A DNA stretch of 12,270 nucleotides. Origin: Lachnospiraceae bacterium (GTDB lineage Bacteria; Bacillota; Clostridia; Lachnospirales; Lachnospiraceae). Shown one piece after another: positions 7,879 to 12,270 of this stretch. Within the stretch, counting starts at the first letter, position 1. Each line of letters opens with the position of its first letter. The stretch lies in the NCBI GenBank assembly GCA_017404585.1, contig JAFRCB010000036.1, positions 1-12,270 of the forward strand. Reading direction: 5' to 3'. Below the pieces are notes generated by a model. It ran no database searches. It saw nothing but the letters and a program-made list of their open reading frames with translations, and was not told where the DNA came from. The position numbers were made by a program, and so were the translations under genes.

Positions 7879-7902
7879 GCGCTGAGACAATAAGAGGTGA
7901 GT

Positions 7903-9099
7903 ATGGATAATAAGATTCAGTGCCAAAACTGCGGTGAATGGATCGATGCTGAAGCTAAGTTCTGCCCAAACTGCGGAGCTTTCAGCAAGCGGTCTTTTCG
8001 GCATGATCCGAGCAAGCAGTACTGTGTGTTCTGCGGCAGTGAGGTTGCTGCAGGAGATAATTTCTGCCCGGTCTGCGGAACGAAGATAGAAGCGGGAAAA
8101 ACAGAAACAGAAGCTGCGTCTTTCAAGAGTGCAGCAGGCAGGAAGGCCGGCATCGCAGGCGCGGGAGCTCCTGCCGGCATGGTCGAGGGTTCGAGTGAGG
8201 CGGACGGAAAGTCTCAGAAAGCGGATGCCGAGCCAAAAGAAAAACATAACAAAGCAGCGGCCCGTCTGGCAGGATTTTTCGGTCTGGGCGATGATGATGA
8301 TTATGATGATGAAGACTATGACGATGATGAAGACGATGACGGCAGCATTCTCTTCGTCAGGCCTGAGGGTAAGGGCGGAAAGAACGGCGGTGGCCGCTGG
8401 GCTCTGCTTGCAATTGTCATGGTAGCCCTCATCGCGTCACTCTTATTATTTGTGGTGCCGGCAATACGGAACGCCAAGCTTTCTGACTTCTGGACCAGCA
8501 GCAGGGAAGATGAAGGACGGGCGGAAGAGACGACGATCACACCGAATGTGACAGCCATTCCGCTTGATACTCCGACACCGACTCCGACCCCGGTGCCGAC
8601 GGCAACACCGACGCCGTCACCTGTTCCGACAGCGATCACTGCTACGGAGCTCACTCCGACTCCGACACCGACCCCGACCCCAAGCCCGGAGCCGACCCCG
8701 ATTCCCGAGCCGACGGCAACACCGATTCCGGAACCGACAGCGACAGCGACTCCGACTCCGAAGCCGACAGCAACGCCTGCTCCGACCAAAAAACCTCAGT
8801 CGGGATCTTCGGAAGGAATGATCATGCCTGACAGCAGCTCGAGATTACTCAGCGAGTCAGAACTTGAAGGACGGTCTGCGCGGGAAATCAGGCTCATGGT
8901 CAATGAGATATATGCCCGGAACGGATATACGTTCAATAATCAGGAATATGCGGAATATTTCAGCCAGTTCTCCTGGTATCATCCGACTGTGCCTGCAGGC
9001 GAGTTCTCCGAGGACATGCTGAATGATGTCGAGAGACAGAATATCAATATGATCTCAAGTTACGAGAAGAGCCATAATCTTAATGCGGATGCGTATTAA
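7903..9099 (+). CDS. zinc-ribbon membrane protein with Pro-Thr stalk and YARHG domain
   Basis: The 398-residue protein starts with two CxxC-x10-CxxC zinc ribbons (Cys7/10/21/24 and Cys41/44/55/58), then an Ala/Lys-rich linker, an Asp-rich tract (130-146), one membrane helix (about 166-187), a Pro-Thr repeat stalk (223-295), and a C-terminal YARHG domain (about 315-388; core IYARNGYTFNNQEYAEYFSQ, then SWYHP). The layout implies a cytoplasmic metal-binding head, one membrane pass and an exposed C-terminal domain. YARHG domains are found at the surface of many Firmicutes and their ligand is not established. The start chosen is ATG 7903, about five bases after GAGG within AAGAGGTGAGT; a GTG at 7897 lies inside this ribosome site and is less likely. 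It has its own promoter and a strong terminator about 110 bp downstream, so it is probably monocistronic. Confidence 0.85.
   Translation: MDNKIQCQNCGEWIDAEAKFCPNCGAFSKRSFRHDPSKQYCVFCGSEVAAGDNFCPVCGTKIEAGKTETEAASFKSAAGRKAGIAGAGAPAGMVEGSSEADGKSQKADAEPKEKHNKAAARLAGFFGLGDDDDYDDEDYDDDEDDDGSILFVRPEGKGGKNGGGRWALLAIVMVALIASLLLFVVPAIRNAKLSDFWTSSREDEGRAEETTITPNVTAIPLDTPTPTPTPVPTATPTPSPVPTAITATELTPTPTPTPTPSPEPTPIPEPTATPIPEPTATATPTPKPTATPAPTKKPQSGSSEGMIMPDSSSRLLSESELEGRSAREIRLMVNEIYARNGYTFNNQEYAEYFSQFSWYHPTVPAGEFSEDMLNDVERQNINMISSYEKSHNLNADAY
8290..8340 (+). repeat. GAT/GAC-rich simple-sequence tract (poly-Asp)
   Basis: Almost every codon is GAT, GAC, GAA or TAT, encoding an acidic run of residues 130-146 just before the membrane helix of the YARHG protein. 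It may bind cations or act as a spacer. Confidence 0.8.
8569..8787 (+). repeat. degenerate CCGACN hexanucleotide repeats (Pro-Thr stalk)
   Basis: Roughly 220 bp of imperfect CCG-AC(N) repeats encode alternating Pro and Thr with some Ala, Glu, Ser and Ile. Such stalks hold a domain away from the cell surface and often vary in length between strains. Confidence 0.9.
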
Positions 9100-9134
9100 T
9101 CTCTGACAGGGAATTCTTGTGACGTGAGTCTGCC

Positions 9135-9258
9135 TATAATTCGAAAAATGAAGATGCTTCGCGCCCGGCGAGGGCGGCAGGGACGCCGCGGCGTTCCTGA
9201 TTGAATAATGACCGGATATGACCTACTGCATAAGAATGTCATATCCGGTCATCTTTTA
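9135..9258 (+). ncRNA. candidate small RNA or structured 3' UTR
   Basis: A perfect TATAAT (9135-9140) is followed by three successive stems: CGCCC/GGGCG around 9163-9176, a nine-base-pair stem at 9178-9199 with a CGCG loop, and the terminator at 9208-9252. Initiation near 9147 would give an RNA of about 110 bases. No convincing -35 is present, so it may simply be the 3' end of the YARHG mRNA. An 18-codon Arg-rich reading frame (ATG 9149) exists but has no ribosome site. Confidence 0.3.
9208..9258 (+). terminator. strong Rho-independent terminator
   Basis: A perfect 15-bp stem, ATGACCGGATATGAC (9208-9222) with its complement at 9238-9252, encloses a 15-base loop and is followed by CTTTTA. It ends the YARHG transcript or the candidate small RNA. 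Confidence 0.88.
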
Positions 9259-9374
9259 TCTCAGTGGGGGAAGCCCCCCGCTTCTGTAAGCGGTGGTTAA
9301 ATCAATATCACGCTTGTCTCAGTGGGGGAAGCCCCCCGCATTTATAGGCAATGGGTGAATCATGATACATATAT
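9259..9374 (+). repeat. two tandem 58-bp units with identical 23-bp GC-hairpin core
   Basis: A 23-bp sequence is repeated exactly at 9259-9281 and 9317-9339. Its core forms GTGGGGG/CCCCCGC with an AAGC loop (9264-9281 and 9322-9339), seven pairs with one G-U. The tails after each core are related but diverged, about 15 of the first 23 positions matching and most changes being transitions. In unit 1 the 3' arm of the core can instead pair as CCGCTT/AAGCGG (9278-9293), excluding the first stem. Neither core is followed by a T run, so they are not ordinary terminators. Identity unknown. Confidence 0.85.
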
Positions 9375-9420
9375 TGCGATTTACTATGAAAAATTTGCAG
9401 CCGCAAGAGTAAATTGCAAT
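9373..9420 (+). other. 13-bp inverted repeat with nested hairpin
   Basis: ATTGCGATTTACT (9373-9385) pairs along its whole length with AGTAAATTGCAAT (9408-9420) if one G-U pair is allowed. The loop contains a second stem, TTGC/GCAA (9395-9406). It lies in a gene-free AT-rich stretch and is not followed by T residues, so it could be a structured RNA, a protein-binding palindrome or a relic of a mobile sequence. Confidence 0.6.
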
Positions 9421-9443
9421 AGAAGAGAAATTTAACGATCAGG

Positions 9444-9487
9444 TTGACAAAGACTTGATAAAGAATTGACGAAAAATTGACAAATAC
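9444..9487 (+). repeat. four 11-bp TTGA direct repeats upstream of the XRE gene
   Basis: TTGACAAAGAC, TTGATAAAGAA, TTGACGAAAAA and TTGACAAATAC start at 9444, 9455, 9466 and 9477, spaced exactly 11 bp, about one helical turn. They resemble an array of operator half-sites or short iterons. The last copy also supplies the -35 of the predicted promoter. Confidence 0.75.
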
Positions 9488-9505
9488 TTAAAATTTCTTT
9501 ATTTT
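9477..9505 (+). promoter_or_regulatory. predicted promoter of the XRE gene
   Basis: A consensus TTGACA (9477-9482) is 17 bp upstream of TATTTT (9500-9505, four of six matches). Transcription would start near 9512, giving a leader of nearly 100 bases. The -35 lies in the fourth TTGA repeat, so a protein bound to the array would affect initiation. Confidence 0.5.
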
Positions 9506-9558
9506 TTCAGCGGTTATGTCACTCAATTTTTATTTAAGGTTCTTGAATCGGTTATTCT

Positions 9559-9596
9559 AACAACATAGTTATTTGGGTAAAGCTATTGTTGTATAA
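9559..9596 (+). promoter_or_regulatory. imperfect palindrome before the XRE gene, possible operator or leader hairpin
   Basis: TAACAACATAG (from 9559) is mirrored, with one single-base insertion, by CTATTGTTGTA (ending near 9594) around a central TTTGGG region. It ends about 15 bases before the ATG at 9610. It could be the autoregulatory operator of the downstream XRE protein or an RNA stem next to the ribosome site. Confidence 0.4.
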
Positions 9597-9609
9597 GGCG
9601 GGAAAAAGG

Positions 9610-9825
9610 ATGAATAAAATATTGTATTTGGAGCGTATCCGAAATCTTCGTGAGGACAGTGATTATTCACAGGCGGAAGTCGCGAAGATACTTCATGTTG
9701 CACAGAGAACATACTCGGACTATGAGAGAGGGAATGTCAGGATTCCGCTTGATGCCATGATCCAGCTCGCACAGCTCTACAAAGTTTCCATGGACTATAT
9801 CTGCTGCCTCACAGATAAAAAATAA
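9610..9825 (+). CDS. small XRE/Cro-family helix-turn-helix regulator
   Basis: This 71-residue protein is nearly all DNA-binding domain. The HTH spans about residues 19-41 (YSQAEVAKILHVAQRTYSDYERG), followed by the usual IPLDAMIQLAQLYKVSMDYI helices and a short CCLTDKK tail. There is no dimerisation or peptidase domain, which is typical of stand-alone XRE regulators of chromosomes, phages and conjugative elements. ATG 9610 begins the fold; a TTG at 9586 would add eight residues without support. The ribosome site is weak (GGCGGGA about eight bases upstream). The gene is isolated between long non-coding stretches, and the upstream region holds TTGA repeats and a palindrome that could be its targets. 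Function as a DNA-binding regulator is secure; its regulon is unknown. Confidence 0.88.
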   Translation: MNKILYLERIRNLREDSDYSQAEVAKILHVAQRTYSDYERGNVRIPLDAMIQLAQLYKVSMDYICCLTDKK

Positions 9826-10020
9826 TGGCACATATAGTTCTCTTTCTCATCTGCTGAGATCTGCATGTGACTGACCGGCCGCGCCGGTCATTATGCGTGC
9901 GGATCGCAGCTTTAGTGACAGCTCTTTTTATCCCGTGAACCGAATTCTCGCTTTTGCCTCGCACGTGAGACAAAGTGATGCATATCACCTTGAACGCGCA
10001 AATATAATAGACTAACATTT
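9826..10020 (+). other. intergenic stretch with GC hairpin, CRP-like palindrome and TATAAT
   Basis: No gene is recognised here. TGACCGGC/GCCGGTCA (9872-9890, loop CGC) is a strong eight-base-pair hairpin but lacks a T run. GTGA-N6-TCAC (9975-9988) resembles a CRP/FNR-family site. TATAAT (10003-10008) is a consensus -10 without a good -35. A transcript from it would run straight into the terminator at 10021. Confidence 0.4.
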
Positions 10021-10052
10021 ATCAGCTCTTGCAAGAAGAGCTGATTTTTATT
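10021..10052 (+). terminator. strong Rho-independent terminator
   Basis: ATCAGCTCTT (10021-10030) and AAGAGCTGAT (10036-10045) form a perfect 10-bp stem with a GCAAG loop, followed by TTTTATTAT. It insulates the LemA-like/LysR operon from upstream transcription. Confidence 0.88.
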
Positions 10053-10057
10053 ATAGT
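10029..10057 (+). promoter_or_regulatory. predicted promoter of the LemA-like/LysR operon
   Basis: TTGCAA (10029-10034) and TATAGT (10052-10057) are 17 bp apart. The -35 sits in the loop region of the terminator hairpin, so the two elements share DNA. Initiation near 10064 leaves a leader of about 27 bases before the TTG start. Confidence 0.45.
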
Positions 10058-10090
10058 ATTTCGTGATATCTTGAAAAGGAGAATGGATCT

Positions 10091-10693
10091 TTGGCAAAGA
10101 AAAAGAATCAGAAAAGAGCCGGCGGAAACTATTCCGGGAACCGTGTTAAAAAGGAAGATACTTACGGCAGCACAAGAAGAAGGACGTACATGATCCTGTC
10201 AACTGCCGCAATTATCATAGGTCTTATTATGACCGGCGTACAGTCGCTCGGCTCGTCACGCTCGAGTGTGGAGCTTGCGTATTCTGATATCACGACAGTG
10301 ATCCGGGAGATGGAGGATGAGGTATCGACCTTCGTGCGTGAGGCAGGAAAAGCAGGCGCACCCTCCGGGGATCGTGCCGGAGCTTTTGCTTCCGCATATT
10401 TGGCTCTCTGTCAGGCGGGATCCGCAAAGGAGAGATCTGACGCTGTAGATGCATTTGCAAATGCTCTCTCCGCTCTTCATGAAGCCTCCGACGAGGCAGG
10501 CATGTCCGTAAGTTCTTATAAGGATGCCGCTTCGGCAGTGGATCGGGAAGCGGACGGGTTGAATGCCGCAATCGCCGATTACAATACGAAAGCCGAGGCT
10601 TATAACAAGTCAGTGTCAGGATTCCCGAAAAGCATCCTGGCGGGTATTATGAGATATACAGAAGTCGACCTTATCTCCGGGGGGAACACATGA
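10091..10693 (+). CDS. LemA-like single-pass membrane protein
   Basis: The 200-residue protein has a basic N-terminus (MAKKKNQKR onward), one membrane helix (about 33-52) and an Ala-rich helical domain outside it. The end, DYNTKAEAYNKSVSGFPKSILAGIMRY (spanning about 163-189), matches the LemA C-terminal pattern of YN-x-YN followed by FP and a hydrophobic helix, and overall length is close to LemA. The other LemA hallmark, an LRNxVxEAWSDIDVQL-type block after the helix, is degenerate (VELAYSDITTVI), so it may be a divergent relative only. LemA function is not established. The start is TTG 10091, nine bases after AAAAGGAG; an ATG at 10083 is in another frame and too close to that site. It overlaps the LysR gene by four bases (ATGA), so translation is probably coupled. 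Confidence 0.7.
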   Translation: MAKKKNQKRAGGNYSGNRVKKEDTYGSTRRRTYMILSTAAIIIGLIMTGVQSLGSSRSSVELAYSDITTVIREMEDEVSTFVREAGKAGAPSGDRAGAFASAYLALCQAGSAKERSDAVDAFANALSALHEASDEAGMSVSSYKDAASAVDREADGLNAAIADYNTKAEAYNKSVSGFPKSILAGIMRYTEVDLISGGNT

Positions 10694-11595
10694 CTCTTCA
10701 GCAGATGAAATATGCGGTCACGATCGCCGACTGCGGGTCAATTAATGAGGCAGCCAAGCGCCTGTTCATTTCTCAGCCGTCCCTCTCCGGCACGGTCAGG
10801 GAACTGGAGAACGAGCTTGATATGACGCTGTTCTTAAGGTCCAATCGGGGCATCACGATCACAGCGGACGGGGAAGAATTCCTCGGATATGCCAGACAGA
10901 TCCTTGAACAGTATGAACTTATAGAGAATACTTTTATTGCTCCCGAGAAGAGGAAAAAGAAGTTTTCGGTTTCGATGCAGCACTATACATTTGCAGTCGA
11001 AGCATTTATAAGGGTGGCAGGGAAGCATGAAGGGGAACCGTATGCGTTCGCTGTCCATGAGACGAGAACAGCACAGGTCATAGAGAACGTCCGGAATCTC
11101 AAAAGCGAGGTCGGAGTTCTCTACCTCAATGATTTTAACGAAAAAGTCCTGACTAAAATATTCCGGGACGCCGAACTGGAATTCATCCCTCTTTTTGAGT
11201 GCCCGATTTCAGTGTATCTCTGGAAAAATCACCCGCTGGCAGACCGTGATAAGATAAAGTTCGAGGAACTCTCGCCCTACCCGTGTCTCAGCTTCGAGCA
11301 GGGGGAGAACAATTCGTTCCACTTTGCGGAGGAGGTCCTTGCGACGCGCGATTATGACAGGATCATTAAGGCGGATGACCGGGCGACCATGCTTAATCTG
11401 ATGGTCGGTCTCAATGCTTATACCCTGTGTTCGGGAATCATCTGTGAAAATCTTAACGGTGAGTATTACCGGGCGGTCCCGCTCGATACGGATGACGTTA
11501 TGACGATCGGCTATATCAAGAAAAAGCGCATGCCTCTTTCCACCCTTGCAGAAGAATATATCACGGAATTACTCTCTTTCAGACCGACAGACTAG
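10690..11595 (+). CDS. LysR-family transcriptional regulator
   Basis: This 301-residue protein has the standard LysR plan: an N-terminal winged HTH (about 1-60: LQQMKYAVTIADCGSINEAA, LFISQPSLSGTVRELENEL, LFLRSNRGITIT), a linker helix (about 60-90) and a periplasmic-binding-protein-like effector domain to the end (VSVYLWKNHPLAD-type and GVLYLND segments are visible). The family normally binds a small co-inducer and regulates an adjacent or divergent operon. The usual divergent target is missing here; instead the gene overlaps the LemA-like gene by four bases and is followed 12 bp later by a membrane sensor gene in the same direction. Effector unknown. GGGGGGAA lies about four bases before the ATG. 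No damage is seen and the length is normal. Confidence 0.93.
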   Translation: MTLQQMKYAVTIADCGSINEAAKRLFISQPSLSGTVRELENELDMTLFLRSNRGITITADGEEFLGYARQILEQYELIENTFIAPEKRKKKFSVSMQHYTFAVEAFIRVAGKHEGEPYAFAVHETRTAQVIENVRNLKSEVGVLYLNDFNEKVLTKIFRDAELEFIPLFECPISVYLWKNHPLADRDKIKFEELSPYPCLSFEQGENNSFHFAEEVLATRDYDRIIKADDRATMLNLMVGLNAYTLCSGIICENLNGEYYRAVPLDTDDVMTIGYIKKKRMPLSTLAEEYITELLSFRPTD

Positions 11596-11607
11596 ACCGG
11601 AGGACTT

Positions 11608-12087
11608 ATGATTTACGTCAATATAATTATCCTGTTATATGCGCTCATCACAATGACGATTCTGCTTGTGGGATGCCTCATGGAGTTTTCTATCAGACGG
11701 AAGAGATATCCTTACTTTATCGAGTCTGTGGTAAGCGCTATTATAATGCTGGCATCAGACATCATCGGCTGGATATCGGTATTCTGGAGGGATGAGAGTA
11801 TAATCGGAAATCGTGTGTACAGTGTGTCGTATTTTATTTCGAGCGCAGCGTATTTTGTCCTGCTTGTCTTTTTTGTGCGCTTCCTCATTTATCTCATTGA
11901 GGACACTGTCAAGGGGGCGCTCGTACCGGAATGGCTGTACCATCTGAATATCGCTGTGTGCGGAATCTCTGCCGGATTCTGGGCTGTCAATTCGGTGAAC
12001 GGCCTGATTTCCACTTCGACAGTTAACGGCACCGAGACCGGTCCATACTATCTGATCGGTCAGGCAGGAGGTATGATCGTCCTCTGA
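11608..12087 (+). CDS. polytopic membrane sensor, N-terminal part, ended by in-frame TGA
   Basis: The first 159 codons encode four clear membrane helices (about residues 3-26, 37-60, 72-97 and 111-134) and half of a fifth (GPYYLIGQAGGMIVL), where TGA at 12085-12087 stops it. The same frame stays open to the window edge and encodes the rest of the fifth helix and two more. The pattern resembles the multi-helix membrane modules placed ahead of GGDEF or other signalling domains in Clostridia, though the output domain is outside the window and this is inference from memory of the family. ATG 11608 follows CCGGAGGACTT, a good ribosome site, 12 bp after the LysR stop, so it is the third gene of the operon. 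As it stands the product would end inside a helix and is probably non-functional. Confidence 0.65.
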   Translation: MIYVNIIILLYALITMTILLVGCLMEFSIRRKRYPYFIESVVSAIIMLASDIIGWISVFWRDESIIGNRVYSVSYFISSAAYFVLLVFFVRFLIYLIEDTVKGALVPEWLYHLNIAVCGISAGFWAVNSVNGLISTSTVNGTETGPYYLIGQAGGMIVL

Positions 12088-12270
12088 ATCATTTTTGCGT
12101 TACTTCTCCGCTACAGCAGAGGTCTTGGAGTGAGCAATGTACTGGTCCTCCTGTCTTTTGTTATTTTTCCGGTCATTACTTTGGTTTTTCGCCTTATCAG
12201 TGTGGAAATCGGTCTCATGGGACCGGCCCTCTCCCTCTCGCTGCTCCTTGTCCACAACTATCTGAATATA
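12088..12270 (+). pseudogene. continuation of the membrane sensor frame beyond the TGA, cut by window edge
   Basis: The 61 codons after the stop, in the same frame, read IIFALLLRYSRGLG, then LVLLSFVIFPVITLVFRLI and a final hydrophobic stretch ending LLLVHNYLNI. They complete the interrupted fifth helix and add two more, so they belong to the gene that starts at 11608. No ribosome site or start suitable for independent translation is evident. One base change (TGG to TGA, for example) would explain the interruption without a frameshift. Confidence 0.6.

Noticed and set aside
8316..8789. Gly-Val-rich reading frame of 157 residues on the minus strand
   Set aside because: It is the antisense of the Pro-Thr and Asp repeat codons of the YARHG protein; simple repeats keep several frames open.
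9259..9339. Two-repeat CRISPR array (23-bp repeat, 35-bp spacer)
   Set aside because: Only two repeats, the repeat is short, the sequences after the cores resemble each other, unlike true spacers, and no cas gene is nearby.
9872..9890. Terminator directly after the XRE gene
   Set aside because: The stem is strong but the following bases (TTATGCGTGC) are not a T run; the clear terminator is at 10021-10052.
10083..10171. ATG start at 10083 next to AAAAGGAGA
   Set aside because: It opens a different short frame and is only one base from the ribosome site; the TTG at 10091 gives the long frame with a membrane helix and LemA-like end.
12085..12087. UGA read as tryptophan or selenocysteine
   Set aside because: Several other genes here end with TGA and use TGG for Trp, and no selenocysteine-type hairpin was seen just downstream; a nonsense mutation is simpler.

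Overview
The window suggests a chromosome segment of an anaerobic Firmicute, most likely a Clostridia/Lachnospiraceae-type bacterium. The clues are purine-rich Shine-Dalgarno sites (for example AAGGAGGTGG), GTG and TTG starts, anaerobic-type corrinoid genes, a CydDC-like exporter of the Firmicutes flavour, and a zinc-ribbon/YARHG surface protein. The coding parts look moderately GC-rich (about half G+C by eye), while 9350-9610 is strikingly AT-rich. The taxonomic call is inference; no rRNA or other marker gene is present. All convincing genes lie on the + strand.

Layout. (1) 1-1279: the end of a corrinoid adenosyltransferase gene (cobO/btuR type, cut by the window edge) and cbiC/cobH, which carries an in-frame 36-bp triplication at its 5' end. 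(2) 1280-1431: probable terminator and possible promoter. (3) 1432-6666: a cytoplasmic coiled-coil protein of unknown function followed 18 bp later by a 1271-residue single-chain ABC exporter, with a CydD-like half fused to a CydC-like half. (4) 6831-7748: a ROK-family sugar kinase/regulator lacking the usual zinc motif. (5) 7903-9099: a membrane protein with two N-terminal zinc ribbons, an Asp-rich stretch, one membrane helix, a Pro-Thr stalk and an extracellular YARHG domain; its promoter overlaps the ROK stop codon.

(6) 9100-9609 has no recognised gene but is dense in structure: a GC-hairpin segment ending in a very strong terminator, two tandem 58-bp units built on an identical GC hairpin, a 13-bp stem-loop, four TTGA motifs spaced exactly 11 bp apart, and an imperfect palindrome just before a small XRE-type regulator gene (9610-9825). 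This is the part most worth a second look. (7) 9826-10090: a CRP-like palindrome, a TATAAT box, and a terminator whose loop overlaps a -35-like element. (8) 10091-12270: a probable operon of a LemA-like membrane protein (TTG start), a LysR-family regulator (ATGA overlap) and a polytopic membrane sensor gene interrupted by an in-frame TGA at 12085-12087.

Functionally, the first two genes belong to adenosylcobalamin synthesis. The ABC exporter may support redox or haem homeostasis if it behaves like CydDC, but no cytochrome bd genes are in view. The right half holds regulators and envelope proteins with no single clear pathway. I did not recognise a complete defence system or mobile element.
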